Source of the DNA: Saccopteryx bilineata | Lineage: Eukaryota; Chordata; Mammalia; Chiroptera; Emballonuridae | Reading direction: 5' to 3' | DNA length: 64,000 bases | Assembly (NCBI RefSeq): GCF_036850765.1 | Contig: NC_089490.1 | Span: 295,970,982 to 296,034,981, forward strand | Part shown: one piece after another, positions 1 through 11,487 of the stretch | How positions within the stretch are numbered: the stretch's first letter is position 1 | How the letters are laid out: every line of letters begins with the position of its first letter | The notes under the pieces: generated by a model | The model's database searches: none | What the model saw: only the letters and a program-made list of their open reading frames with translations | Told to the model about the DNA's origin: nothing | Made by a program: the position numbers and the translations under genes

Positions 1-3
1 CCT

Positions 4-747
4 TAGGCATGGCCAACATATGGCCCGTGGGCCGGATTAAATTTTTAATATTCTCTGCTACTTTAAAATCTCAGCTACTCAGAAATGGAAGTGTCTTTGA
101 TTATTGGATATCGAGATATTTAAGAAGATAGTGATACGCAGAAAAGAATTCCACGTGACTAATCTAGGATTAACTTCCAATAATTGGTCTAATGGATTCA
201 CGATACTTCTTTATTTTTTTAAAAAATTCCATTATAAAGATTTACAACTTTTGTACTAGTCTGTACTCGATATGAACTGTTTGATGTTTAGTAGTGATGT
301 GAAACCCACATTCTTCTAGGCAGAGTTTGCCAGTGCGCACCCAAGGTCAAACAATTCATTATTTTTGTGGTCAAGTGTATTGAATCAAGTGGCATTATAG
401 CATAGAAAATAGCTGCAGTTGATAACTGAAAACGTGTCCAGGCTGTTTGTAAAACAAAATAATTGTTTTATTTGCGATATAACTTCTTCAAGCTCATTCT
501 ATTAATTAAATATTGTTTCGATTGATTGCGATAGTTTGAATATTTATGATATGTAATTATATTATCAAAATATTGTATATTAAAATTTTTTCACTCACAT
601 CTATTCATAAACAAATTACATAATAAAATTTTGTTTACTTAAATGAATCATTTTTGTATTTAACATTTTTTAATTTTAATATTTCGTCCGGCCCATGAAG
701 AAAGTTTTCTAATCTGTCCCGGGCGCAAAAACTGTTGGCCACGCCTG
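4..747. mobile_element. Non-autonomous hAT-type DNA transposon, cut at the window's left edge
   Basis: The ends are terminal inverted repeats: TAGGCATGGCCAACA at 4-18 and, reversed at 733-747, CAGGCGTGGCCAACA. The 8 bases after the right end (GTCTACCT, 748-755) end in CCT, the same three bases that precede the left end before the window stops, as expected of an 8-bp hAT target duplication. The interior is AT-rich with no coding frame, so this is an internally deleted, non-autonomous copy. Confidence 0.75.
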
Positions 748-2059
748 GTCTACCTCCTCTGTAGCCTCCAGATCTGTTCTACCCCAGCTCCCCAAGCCCA
801 GTGCGACTCAGGCCTTCATCACAGACAGTTCCCATGGAATAACACAGGTTCCTAACCCACATTCCTCCCACCTAATCCTGCTGCTCCCTTGGAAGGAAAT
901 GTCTTCCCCCATCACACAAGCTACCTCACCTTCAAAGTTCAGTGACCTCAGGCAGTAACTGCTCTGTGAAGCTGTGCCTGTCTGGCCTCCTTTCCCTCCC
1001 TCCCAGTCTCATTCAGGGGCACTTTGTCTGTAGAGGCACCACAATTTGATGCTGGCTTTGGCATTTTGATGCACATGAAAGGGTAGTAAAAGTTCTTGTT
1101 TTAAAAAAAAAAGGTTCAAAATTTTCCCTTGCTTTTTTGCTTTTGCTCATAACATTTTCAAGAACACTCAATGAAACCAGGATTCTTCCCCTTCCAGTTC
1201 TGCTATCTGTGGGGAAAGGTGGACACCAGGGCTGTCTTTTCTTATAAGTACCGTCTCATATTTTTATAATTAACAAATGTAAAACCCTTAGAGAGTTCTC
1301 TCTACCTCGGAATTCCCTCTAACGTGTATGCAACATGCATAGGTGCATGTGTTTTGTTCACTGCTGTAGCCCCAGAGCCTAGAACAGTTCCTGAAATATA
1401 GTAGGCACTCATTATATATATGCTAAAATAACAAATGAAGGCACATTTTTAAAAACGTTTTGCTTTTATTAATAAGAAACCAGGAGTGTTCAGTTTAAAA
1501 CAACATTTTTTTTTCAATGTCATGTCTTTTAATGTAACATTAGCCCTTTGCTGCAGGGACCACTTTGAACTGATGCAAGCTATGAACCCTGTCTTCCAGT
1601 GCCCCCTCAAACCCAAATACACACATAACATTTCAGAAGGTTCTGAGCCTTCCCTAAAATCCATTAATAAACTTCTTAAAGGGTCTGCTGACCCCAGGGT
1701 GAGAGAGTGTGGCTTAATGTGTCATTTGGCTTAGAATCATGATTTCGCCCCTATTCTAATGATTCAAAGAATATATGTGACTCAAATACGTCTTTCCCCC
1801 TCCCATCGGCTAGTTAAATGTTAAGAGATTCTATCTACAAAGGATTCACTGCTTAGAGAAGTTTAAATTCAATATTTGCAGCTGAGAACTTGTAAACATT
1901 GAGATGAAGGCTAAAAAATCTAGTTAATAATCCAAATTTCAGAAAAGGATGTTAGTAGAGAACAGTCCAAATATCTGGTAAAGGGAATTTTCCACGTGTT
2001 AGCTAAAAGTCTAGAGTAACAATCTCAGACAGAGATAGAAAAACAGGATCTATTCCACA
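748..2059. other. 3' flank of DROSHA; no gene seen
   Basis: The stretch lies beyond the likely DROSHA polyadenylation sites. Part of it (about 1343-1440) resembles the 3' end of an ancient L2 element in plus orientation (phrases such as 'gtagccccagagcctagaacagt' and 'agtaggcactca'). Open frames at 1449-1734 overlap on both strands and resemble no protein I know. No promoter or exon is visible. Confidence 0.5.
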
Positions 2060-2078
2060 TAGAATAAACTTCTTAAAT

Positions 2079-2084
2079 TTTATT
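2079..2084 (-). terminator. DROSHA: Distal polyadenylation signal candidate for DROSHA
   Basis: A canonical AATAAA (minus strand) lies about 270 nt past the stop codon. Cleavage would be expected near 2055-2065. Supported by motif and position only. Confidence 0.5.
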
Positions 2085-2237
2085 GTTTAAAGAAAAAAAT
2101 AAAAGAGAATATGCATATTCACTAAAGTGAAGCTTTCCATTAAAAAGAAGAGAAATCAAATACTTGGTAATAAAAACTATCCAGCTAAAAACAGAATATA
2201 ATATCAGTAAAACAACAATAGTGATTTCACTTTGGGT

Positions 2238-2243
2238 TTTATT
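2238..2243 (-). terminator. DROSHA: Proximal polyadenylation signal candidate for DROSHA
   Basis: A second canonical AATAAA on the minus strand lies about 110 nt past the stop codon. It could produce a shorter 3' UTR. Which site is used cannot be told from sequence alone. Confidence 0.45.
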
Positions 2244-2352
2244 TCAACGGTCACACTTGATTCATTGAATGTAGGAAAACTAGGCTAACTCTCAATGGGC
2301 AACAGTCACAGTTATTAAGCAAGTAAATACTCCAGCACTTCCGTGTCCTCCT

Positions 2353-2483
2353 TTATTTCTTTATGTCTTCGGTCTCATCTGGTTCCTTCTCTTGATGTTC
2401 TCTTTCCCACCTCATTTCTTTTAACTCTTGTCTGTATTTCCGTTCAATGAACCGCTTCTGATGGGCCATCTGGGGAAAGTTAT
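2353..2483 (-). CDS. DROSHA: DROSHA last coding exon (end of dsRBD, C-terminal tail, stop)
   Basis: The exon starts after an AG acceptor (rc of 2484-2485), completes Tyr1332 and encodes N1333-K1374, ending with TAA at 2353-2355. The reading (NFPQMAHQKRF..., ...DETEDIKK) is the known C-terminus of DROSHA, which follows the dsRNA-binding domain. Compared with the human protein as I remember it, the only change is R to K in the 'HQE(R/K)EPDE' stretch. The tail is highly charged and probably helical. The length and end match the human protein exactly. Confidence 0.96.
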
Positions 2484-4162
2484 CTGACACGAGGAGATAT
2501 ATTTTATATTTAATAAAGGATAGCCACTAGTGCAAAGAATGATGCAAACTAAACACATGCAAACACATATTCATATCAATACAGACAGCTGTATTTTGTA
2601 AGGCAGGGAGAAAAGAAAACATTGCACATTTTCTTCTCTTATTCTTTTCTCACTCAGAAACACCTGGATATGTGGCTCAGCACCCCTGATCCTAGACTGC
2701 AGTGTATGACGTAACCTTGAGTTTTGAAGGCACCAAGACGTACTGAAATGTTAGAACACGTACATGCAGTGTCTGACTGAGTCCAGGCAGACATTTTAAC
2801 ACAGTTCTCTAAGCAAGAAGTGATTTTCAGTGAGATAGTAAAGAATATAGTAAAATGTAGTAGTATGTTTTCACAAAGCTCAAATCAAAAAGTTCAAGAA
2901 AGTAAGAATATCACACCGTTATTTACAAAGAATTAAAGTTTCTGAAAAAAGCAAAAAAAACGATATTGTGGACTAAAGGAGGCTATATTCTAAGTCACTA
3001 TTTCTGATCATTTTATTTCTAAAGTTTACCATGAGAAGCCCAGAATTATATCAGCAACAACTCAAGTAAAGGAAACACGTCACATAATGTTACTTTGATT
3101 TTTAACCCTGTGCGAGAGTGTTGACACAAGTAAAAATCCTGATTTAAGATTTTTTACATTTACTACTTTGTAATATAATACATTATATGTAATATAACTC
3201 AGTTTGTGATATAAACCGAGTATAGCAATACAGTAAGAAATCAAGTATGGAACGAGAAATAGTCATTTCACAGTCTCTTGGTCAACAAACACATACTTCA
3301 ACAACAAACTCACAACAGGATGCAAGCATGAATAAGAGCAACACAAGTTATTCGGTCACGTGGGGAAAATGACACGGTCCTGCCCAGCCAGGTAAGGGCC
3401 TGTTACATATAAGAGGTTCTACTTCGTATTTAAAACACAAAGCAGCAGAGATGTGGAGAACACAGACTGCCTGGCGAAAAGCAATGTTGTTCTTTGTGAA
3501 GGATGAAGCATAATAAAAGTGGATATAAGTATAAACCATATTCCTAACACCCCCCCTTTATACAGCATCTTACCCTCCCCTAGATGAGGGCGGGGACGGG
3601 GACAAGGGGGACAGGAAAAGCAACTGAAAGGCAGATGGGTGAGTCAGGAAAGACCTTGAACATCTGAGAGTCAGTGATTATTTTAAACAAAAGGGAAACA
3701 TAATGACATCTGTGTTTTAGAAATAAAGCAGTAATAAAATTCTAACCCCCAAATGATATTAAACTGAATCCTCTTATACTGTATAAAACATAGGTTTCAA
3801 GTATTCTATGTATTTTTAAAATTATAAGTCAAACAAATCCCAAAAAGTTAGCCGTGGAGCAAGTTTCTACAAATAAGCCTTATTTCCTCAGTAGCTTCTA
3901 CCGTAAAACTAACAAATCCCACCACTCAGAGCTAGTCAGTGATAACCTTTTAGGATATATCCTCATAGCCCTTTTCCCACGAAGTCGTTATACTCCACAC
4001 TGTAGATGTGTACATGTATTATTATTACACATACACACAAATACTTAAAATCATTCCCCCTCCACCCTTACACTGTGACAGTACACAATAGGTTTTATGG
4101 GTATACTTATTTTCACTTATTCTAGCATATGCATTTTCTCATATCATTAACCTTCAAATATA

Positions 4163-4287
4163 CAGGGTGGAGCAAAAGTAGGCTTACAGTTGTTTGTATG
4201 GAAAATAATACAATAATTAATAAATAATAAAAAAAGAATAAACTGTTTTGTGTACTCATAATTGTAAACCTACTTTTGCCACACCCT
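4163..4287. mobile_element. Mariner-type MITE
   Basis: A 125-bp element with terminal inverted repeats (left CAGGGTGGAGCAAAAGTAGG, right the reverse of AGGGTGTGGCAAAAGTAGG) flanked by TA dinucleotides, the target duplicated by Tc1/mariner transposases. The AT-rich centre has no coding capacity. A second copy of the family is at 33135-33255. Confidence 0.8.
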
Positions 4288-4329
4288 ATATTATTTTAAT
4301 GGCTGTAAAATATTACATGTGAATAAAGG

Positions 4330-4545
4330 AAAAGTTGGTGAACTGCTGCCTGCAGGCCAAATACAGCCCCCACCCATTTAGGTAACTAAGGTGTTAATGG
4401 AACCAACACCCAACATTTGCATGCTCTCCAGGCCTGTGGGCCACAATGGCAAAGTCCAGGCAGGGTGACAGCCCACCTGGCCTGCAAAGCCTAACTATTT
4501 ACTCTGAATCATTACAGAAAATGTGTGCCAACCCCAACAATATCC
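4330..4545 (+). mobile_element. Ancient hAT-Charlie-like remnant
   Basis: Phrases such as 'tgcctgcaggccaaatacagcccc' at the left and 'cctgcaaagcctaa..atttactctg..ttacagaaaa.gtgtgccaaccc' at the right match, from memory, the ends of an old mammalian hAT-Charlie family. No intact inverted repeats or coding frame remain. Another piece of what looks like the same family is at about 33456-33660. Confidence 0.5.
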
Positions 4546-5249
4546 TATAGTTTATTTAGACACGCAGTCTGATTTATATATTTCTGTTTATTGACTATTA
4601 TATATCAAGTTGTCACGATTATCATGGTACGATTACTGGTTGACTCCAAAAAATTAAATCTCTGGACCAAAGGGTATGAAACTTCTTTACGAATCAGATA
4701 CATAGAGCCAAAGTGCTTCCCAGCAGTTTAAACAATTCACTCCTACCAGTTCAGGTGTGGGGGTAAGACTCCGAACAGGTTCTCTCTCCAGTACTGTTTT
4801 ATCATTGAAAGCAAACAAAAAAAGAAAACTCTAAAAATAACCTTTAACAACCTTAGAGTGGAAAATGGAATCTCACTTCTATTTCGGTATGTGCTTGTGC
4901 ATTTATATATAATAAATGAGCAAGTTCGCCCACAGGGTCAGGAGAAGTGTCAGTGAGGAGTCCTTGGACAGTGGCCCTGAGAACGCTAGCTTCTCCCCCA
5001 TGGACACCCCCCCACCTATGCCCAGGATCAATGCGGTGCTGACTGCACATGGCTGCTGGCCCTCTGTCCTTCCTGGAACCTCTCCCACGGCCGAGACTCG
5101 AGGACCTTCACTCGCAGCCTTTGCACTGTGCTCTCTCCCGATGTAGCTGGCACTTGAAGCAATCGGACTTGCTTTGTCATGCTTTGCCCCCTGGTGCTGC
5201 TGTGCAGCACAGTACAGACACCTCAGAAGGAAAGTTCCTTGCACTAAAC

Positions 5250-5990
5250 CAGGGGTCTCCAAAATTTTTACACAGGGGGCCAGTTCACTGTCCCTCAGAC
5301 CGTTGGAGGGCCAGACTATAAAAAAAACTATGAACAAATCCCTATGCACACTGCACAAATCTTATTTTATTTATTTTTTATTTTATTTTATTTTGTATTT
5401 TTATGAAGTTAGAAACGGGGAGGCAGTCAGACAGACTCCCACATGCGTCCGACCAGGATCCACCTGGCATGCCCACCAGGGGGAGATGCTCTGCCCATCT
5501 GGGGCGTTGCTCTGTTGCAACCAGAGCAATTCTAGCACCTGAGGCAGAGGCCATAGAGCCATCCTCAGCGCCCGGGTCAACTTTGCTCCAATGGAGCCTG
5601 GGCTGCGGGAGGAGAAGAGAGAGACAGAGAGGAAGGAGAGGGGGAGGGGCAGAGAAGCAGATGGGCGCTGGGGAGGGGCGGAGAAGCAAATGGGCGCTTC
5701 TCCTGTGTGCCCTGGCCAGGAATCGAACCCAGACTCCTGCATGCCAGGCTGACGCTCTACCACTGACCCAACCGGCCAGGGCCACATATCTTATTTTAAA
5801 GTAAAAAAACAAAATGGGAACAAATACAATATTTAAAATAAAGAACAAGTAAATTTAAATCAACAAACTGACCATTATTTCAATGGGATCTATGCTCCTC
5901 TCACTGGCCACCAATGAAAGAGGTGCCCCTTCCAAAGTGTGGCGGGGGCAGGATAAATGGCCTCAGGGGGCCGCAGTTTGGGGACCTCTG
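5250..5990 (-). mobile_element. Non-autonomous hAT element interrupted by a SINE
   Basis: The ends CAGGGGTCTCCAAA and (reversed) CAGAGGTCCCCAAA are flanked by an 8-bp duplication, CACTAAAC, at 5242-5249 and 5991-5998. The interior is the reverse of the element at 27466-27794 (same 'ggcctcagggggcc' and 'agaccgttggagggcc' blocks), so the two are copies of one family in opposite orientation. A 400-bp SINE sits inside. Without it the element is about 330 bp and has no coding capacity. Confidence 0.85.
5375..5782 (-). mobile_element. tRNA-derived bat SINE (Rhin-1-like) inside a hAT
   Basis: Read on the minus strand this begins with the tRNA-like head (GCCCTGGCCGGTTGG, then A-box and B-box near 5710-5770), followed by the pyrimidine-rich middle and a tail of T-rich repeats in plus orientation. 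Near-identical target copies ('acaaatcttatttta' and 'acatatcttatttta') flank it. A 26-bp block around 5650-5690 is duplicated (two near-identical '(g)gggaggggcggagaagcaaatgggcgc' units), a small tandem duplication not seen in the other copies. Confidence 0.85.
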
Positions 5991-6666
5991 CACTAAACCT
6001 TCCATTTACAAAGGCTAGGGCCCTCCGTGGTCAATCATGGAATGAAGTTTCTTCTCCCCAGCCATCTCACTCTTGGGTACCTCCCTCACAGAACTCAAAG
6101 CATCAATATATAGATACTTATTGTCAATAGTGATAAAGAACAAAAATCAAAGTGTCCACCCATAATAATAATAAAACCAGAATAAACTAAGGCACATTCT
6201 CGGCATGAGCGTAACGCAGATGTTAAGCGAGAATGAACTAAAGTCACCATAACCTGCAAGGCTGCCCAAAATGAGCAGAAGTAGATGAGTAAGAAAAGAA
6301 AGATGAATAGAAGTATGTAAATATCATCCCATTTTAATAAAACAATGGCCAAAAACGAAAGAGAAAGACTCTTTGCATGTGTAAGACCTTAGAAATACTT
6401 GGAAAGAAACACGTTGGGCGCTCACCTGGGCTGAGTGCGACTGTGCAGAAAAGGAACATGAACATCAGAGGCAACCAGAATCACTTTCTAAAATTATAAG
6501 CCCAATTTATACATACCTCACATTCTACTACACTCTCCGTGAAGACTTCAATGAAGAAAAGATCACATTTTATCAGTACTTACCATTTTTCTATTTTCCC
6601 ATTTTCTTTCCATAAAACACTCATTACATTATGAACGTATAATTAGAGAAAAAGAGATAGGCTTAC

Positions 6667-6713
6667 ATTTTTCAAGTGCATCCATCGCTGCTCCCATTTC
6701 CGCTTGCTGAATA
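6667..6713 (-). CDS. DROSHA: DROSHA penultimate exon (dsRBD, helix 2)
   Basis: A 47-nt exon encoding the last base of S1316, I1317-K1331 and the first base of Y1332 (SIQQAEMGAAMDALEKY). It lies between an AG acceptor (rc of 6714-6715) and GTAAG donor (rc of 6662-6666). The stretch is the C-terminal helix of the dsRNA-binding domain, where the AA-A-AL pattern is typical of the fold. Both junction phases agree with the neighbouring exons. Confidence 0.95.
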
Positions 6714-7536
6714 CTATTAAGTAAAATATAGGTAAGATACACTTTAATTCAAAGTTGTTTTTTTTTTCAAAAACAAATGGTATGGGTACAAATTATTCAG
6801 GCTGATTTTCATGTTTGGTACATAAAATTTCATCTGATTACTTCTGCTGTCACACACCGAATTGCACAGATAGGAACAGACACAGGGGCACGCAGAAATG
6901 TCATTTATATGCACAAAGCCTGTTTGAGTTATTCATTCCACACTCTTAATACTGCAATAAAATGCCTTCCATTTACATTACGTTTGAAGTATTTCCTACT
7001 TAAATTTTCACACCCTCTGTGGAAAGCTTAAAAAGGCAGAGCAAACAAATATATGGATAGACAGACTTCTAATCATTTCTCAGTTTAACATATAGATTAG
7101 AGGGTTCAAAGAAAGGTGATAATACACATAATTCTTGCACCTGAAGATGTTAGCATTTCCACAAAGCTCGAATAGCTCTAAGAGGTCAAATGTTTAATGA
7201 CTGTGTCACACAGGACGTGTTTCCTACAACGCTTGCGGCCATGTCGGGTTCTCTACTGGGCAAATGAAACAGGACAGGCCTTACCTGTGCACTAGGTAAT
7301 GCGGTTTTCTCTAGGCAGCCAAAGCCCCCTAGGCAATGGTATTCCCACTGTCCCAGGCAGACTCTCAAGTTTGGGGCTGGGCTTGGTGGGGACATAGGAT
7401 TTACTTCTTTACCCTCGGACATTCTATACCCTAACTTTAACAAGTCAGCACAGATTGAAAACACCAAGCAGGGACTTGTCAGACACACAGGATGTTCATC
7501 TGAAGGAGTTAAAGCGTTGTCATCGTCATCGCATAC
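6714..7536 (-). other. DROSHA: DROSHA intron, 823 bp, no repeat recognised
   Basis: The intron between the two dsRBD exons has donor GTATGCG (rc of 7530-7536) and acceptor AATAG (rc of 6714-6718). I see no transposon, RNA gene or further exon in it. Confidence 0.9.
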
Positions 7537-7629
7537 CTTGGTCCCTTCCCACAGCCTATCCTTTCTCCCTTGAAGTAAACAGCCACCGTGTAGGTTCTCG
7601 CGTGGGAGGGCCCCACCGTTTGCAGGGTC
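7537..7629 (-). CDS. DROSHA: DROSHA exon (dsRBD beta strands)
   Basis: A 93-nt exon encoding the end of K1285, T1286-P1315 and two bases of S1316. The reading TLQTVGPSHARTYTVAVYF and KGERIGCGKGPS is the three-strand sheet of the DROSHA dsRBD: GPSHARTYTV is the loop 2 and strand region, and the KG-GxGxGxS turn leads into the RNA-facing helix. Acceptor TCTCAG (rc of 7630-7635) and donor GTATG are good. The dsRBD supports pri-miRNA contacts together with DGCR8. Confidence 0.96.
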
Positions 7630-10067
7630 CTGAGAGTGAAAAGGAAAAAGATGATTAGTTGCTCTTGCTAATCTATAACTACAAGAAAAATCATGTCCTT
7701 ATTGCTTAGACAGAGAAAGGTAAAAATAACAAGACAATTAAAGGTGCAAGATTTTTATTTGCTAAGCCTGACAAATATAGAGAGCTTGAAATAGGAAATT
7801 TTAAAAATTCTAACACTGGATTTACATATATTTCCCCCGAAAGTATAAATAGCATAAATTATAAATAGCATCTGAAGGCTACCAGTGAAGTATAAAGTGT
7901 TTTTAAGTAGTTTCAAAGAGTTCATATTCCAAATGTCATAAAAGGAACAAACTTTTATCAGTGAAAAGTTAACAACTGCAGTCTATTCATTGTTCTTCAG
8001 TGCTAATCATGGCTAAAAACAATAAGTATCTAGTCTGACCAGGCGGTGGCGCAGTGGCTAGAGCATTGGACTGGGATGCAGAAAGATCCAGGTTCAAGAC
8101 CCTGAGGTTGCCAGCTTGAGCACGGGCTCATCTGGCTTGAGCAAAAAGCTCACCAGCTTGGATCCAAGGTCGCTGGCTTGAGCAAGGGGTTACTCGGTCT
8201 GCTGAAGGCCCGCGGTCAAGGCACATATGAGAAAGCAATCAATGAACAACTAAGGTGTCGCAATGAAAAACTGATGATTGATGCTTCTCATCTCTCTTCG
8301 TTCCTGTCTGTCTGTCCCTATCTATCGCTCTCTCTGACTCTCTCTCTGTCCCTGTAAAAAAACAAACAAACAAACAATAAGTATCTGGGCAATACACCTA
8401 AAAGCCATGTCTGAATGGCTCCACATCCTTTATAGACTCTTTCTGATGCCCGTTATCTTATCTGAAAGATCACAAAACCTGTTTAATTTCTGAGACATCT
8501 GAGATCATTTCAAAGGTACTCCATTGTGCTGAGGACACAACACAACTGCTGAAAAACAAAACTCCAGGTCCTCTGGACTTTAATGCCACTGTGCAGATCT
8601 GAAATGCGGGGAAACTGATAACTCCACAGGAAAGGGAAATTAAAAGTAGCCCACAAAAGATAACGGAATAAACACGTTCATCGTGGAAAAATTATGTAAA
8701 ACAAGCCTTCATCTCGATGAGAAAGAACAAACTCCGTCCCTCCATCTGGGGCTTTATGAGACGGGAGCAGTCATTTCCTCTGGGAGTGTGCTCTCCTGGG
8801 ATGGAAGCCCCCGGGGGCTGCTTCAAGGCAGCACTTACACGGAAATCATCCTGCGCCCGGAGAAGTTGTCCATCCTCATTTTATTTATTGAACCTTAATA
8901 TCACTTTGATGAGAAAATACTGTGAGCCTTATATGTAATACAGTTGGGATATTCATTATTAGGCACATATTAAAGTACTCTTTCTAAACATTTGGAGTTT
9001 TTTTGCAATAAAGGAAGTATTGTTTAGCGGTGATGGCTTCTTGGGACAATTTATAGTAGCTTGCTGTGGGTTGACACACATTTCTCTTGGCCTCTTTTTC
9101 TTTTAGCAAAAAAGCCTATATCATGTTGTGGCCATTAAATAAAAACATAAAAACATAATGAAATCCCCTGCTGCCCCTCGGTGTGTTCCCTTGAGAGTTC
9201 TGAAGTTGGAGAAAGTCCACAGGGAACACTCAATATTCCCAGACGCGCATGCCTATGACCCTGTGTGCGCAGACAAGGGGCAAATGGCTGTGGTAACAGA
9301 ATTTTAACCATCCTCAAACATGCACATCCAGGTAATGCCTTGGGAGGCACCTCACCTATTTTGATAACTCTTCCTTTTTGTAATTCCTCTTTGAAACCAT
9401 TTCTGAATCAACGGACGAGTGCCTCAAGATAATTACTTCAGAGTCAAACCTCCTGTTTTCATCAAAGGTGGTATTTTATGTGGAGTGACCTGCATTCCTT
9501 TTGAATATCTGGCTAACACTCAAAGAATACAGATCTGTCGCTAAACGTATTCAAAAGTACTCCGCAGCTTTTGATACACACTCTGAGAAGGAAAGTTCCG
9601 AATATCTGAATAACACAGCAGCCTGCAGCCGGAAGCGGCCACTGGGCCCCCCAGAGGGGAGGGACACCCAGGTCCCGTCACAAATTAAGCAGATACAATC
9701 TTCTGATCAAATGAACAGCAGAGGTTACAGGAAATAAGAAGACAAATATAAAAATGTATATAAAAACAACCTTATCTAAATTGTTCTTATCTTGGGTCCC
9801 CTAATCTTAGTATGTCTTCCTCAGAGGAAGTAGTTCAAACAGCATTTTAGAGATGAAAAAAAAGCTTAGATACTCAAATGTGACCCATTTACTTAAAGCT
9901 AAAAGGCTGAGAAGCCCAAGGAGTTTCAGGGTGGGGTGAATCGGAGTTGAAAGTCTCAAGGTAGACCTTCGTCAGGGTCACCCCTCGTGATTAGCTTTCC
10001 TCCAAACAACCTGAGCATCAACTCTGAGCTCATGGGATCCCATGGCCTGTGGGCAGGCAACACTCAC
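7630..10067 (-). other. DROSHA: DROSHA intron, 2.4 kb, one SINE
   Basis: Donor GTGAGTG (rc of 10061-10067). Apart from the SINE at 8032-8371 I recognise no repeat or RNA. Small open frames at 8683-8938, 9135-9350 and 9501-9737 have no family resemblance and no splice support, so I treat them as chance. Confidence 0.9.
8032..8371 (+). mobile_element. tRNA-derived bat SINE, second family
   Basis: The tRNA-like head begins CTGACCAGGCGGTGGCGC, with A-box (GGCGCAGTGGCTAGAGC) and B-box (GGTTCAAGACC). A body with repeated 'aaggtcgctggcttgagc' phrases and a pyrimidine tail ending in AAAC repeats follow. A perfect 15-bp duplication, AAACAATAAGTATCT, lies at 8017-8031 and 8372-8386, showing LINE-mediated insertion. 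A related copy is at 52376-52720. Confidence 0.92.
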
Positions 10068-10171
10068 TTGTACAGAGGAATGTCTGGCTCCTTTCCTTCC
10101 GTCCTAAGTGTCAAGCAACACTGCTGAAGCTGGGATTTGGGGTCATTCCAATCCTGATTCAAAATGAACTC
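10068..10171 (-). CDS. DROSHA: DROSHA exon (linker into dsRBD)
   Basis: A 104-nt exon encoding E1251-Y1284 and two bases of K1285, beginning EFILNQDWNDPKSQLQQC and continuing CLTLRTEGKEPDIPLYK. PKSQLQQ starts the first dsRBD helix and the PDIPLY segment precedes the first strand. Acceptor TTACAG (rc of 10172-10177) and donor GTGAGTG support it. It matches the human protein as I recall it without change. Confidence 0.96.
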
Positions 10172-10262
10172 CTGTAACAAGTCCCCAAAAAGCATTTAGT
10201 AATGGCTTCTGAGACCATCGAGCGTAAAGCGTACAACCAATTTAAATTTTATATGAGCTTAC
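10172..10262 (-). other. DROSHA: Very short DROSHA intron, 91 bp
   Basis: This GTAAG...TTACAG intron is the only one under 800 bp in the window. Its size is near the practical minimum for mammals, and it carries no repeat, which fits constraint on length and splice signals. Confidence 0.9.
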
Positions 10263-10345
10263 TTTTAATCGTGGAAAGAAACAAACATTCATGAAAGTAT
10301 GAACATATTCCAAGTCCTTGTCAATGTACAGAGCTGCAATAAATG
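10263..10345 (-). CDS. DROSHA: DROSHA exon (end of RIIIDb)
   Basis: An 83-nt exon encoding the last two bases of S1223 and F1224-K1250 (FIAALYIDKDLEYVHTFMNV, CFFPRLK). This is the final helix of the RIIIDb fold, immediately after the catalytic D1219/E1222 pair. Acceptor TTTTTCAG and donor GTAAG are strong. Phase joins perfectly to the previous exon (T|CA gives Ser1223). Confidence 0.96.
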
Positions 10346-11456
10346 CTGAAAAAGAGAACATTTAAAAATAAACCACGACTCACTGCCATTTACCAGAAGG
10401 AGTAAGAGACCTAGAGGTTTAAGGAACATTTTAATAAGGTTTTCAACTTCTAGGCCCTCTGTATTCTTCAGCATTACCATTTCATCTTTCTTGAGACAAG
10501 AACTACTCTTTACCGCTAATATTAGAAGCAATAATATAGATGTGTGATTAAGATGCAAAGTCACAGAGTACAAAGACTAAATTACGTTTGGCAAAGGGCT
10601 AAATGAATAGTTAGTTAAAATGATAGGCTAAATGCTATTGTACAGCAGGGGAAGAATGATGTCTGGGAACACAGCCATGTTAACACCAAATGAATCAAAA
10701 TGAAACGTGAAGATCAGATAGGACACCAGAATGAGCACACCCTCGGGACTGCCATACTCAACACCGATCTTGAGGAAGTCACCGTTTACAAGGGTCTGTG
10801 TTACATTCCATGAACAGAAATAATACAATTTATAATTCAATCTACCAAAACACAGAAAAATATAATCCTAGGCCTGATAACTGTAACAGTGTAGCTAACT
10901 TCCCATTAATAAATGGCGACCTCAAAAAGCACTTTCTTAAAAGATACCTTAACCACGTAAAAAATAGCAAGTTTAAAAGAATAAAAATAGCTTTCATTGA
11001 GCTAAAAAAAAAAAGCCAATGAGAAGGATCACTAAACTTAATTTTTTAAATAATTTTTATCTTTAAGATACTTTTCTTTTATAGAAAAAGATGCTTTTTC
11101 AGGTTCTTAGATTGCCTTTGCACTTTGTAAATGAGCTGCTTTTGAATGGTAGACTTCCATATCTGCATATAATTCCATTGTCAAAAATACCCTAACACTG
11201 AAAAGTTCCAAGGCCCAGTGCACGGCCCACTCATTTTAAAGTAATATCAGAAACAATCAATTCCGTGTATAATCCTTTAGTTAGCTGTAATAGGATTATT
11301 CATCATGCTAACAGACCGTATCAGAAAGTGTAAAAGATGACTTTATCCACAGAGCTTTGAGCCCAGACAAAACAATGGTTAATAGTTTTAGTACTCAGTG
11401 AGTAAATTATCTTTCTTTCTTCTATGTCCCTATATAAAGGCAGCTTGGTGGCAAAA

Positions 11457-11487
<31 letters not shown>

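Larger units (their letters stand above)
2060..2352 (-). other. DROSHA: DROSHA 3' untranslated region
   Basis: The sequence follows the DROSHA stop codon on the minus strand up to the more distal of two AATAAA hexamers. The far boundary is inferred from the hexamer position plus about 20 nt; the proximal hexamer at 2238-2243 would end it near 2220 instead. The sequence is AT-rich with no inserted repeat, as expected of a conserved short 3' UTR. Confidence 0.65.
2484..6666 (-). other. DROSHA: DROSHA intron (last), with a MITE and two hAT elements
   Basis: This 4.2-kb intron lies between the last two exons, with donor GTAAG (rc of 6662-6666) and acceptor CAG (rc of 2484-2486). Recognisable content is a mariner-type MITE (4163-4287), an old hAT remnant (about 4330-4545) and a hAT split by a SINE (5250-5990). 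The rest (2500-4150, 4560-5240, 6000-6660) shows nothing I can name; open frames near 4853-5358 overlap on both strands and look fortuitous. Confidence 0.9.
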
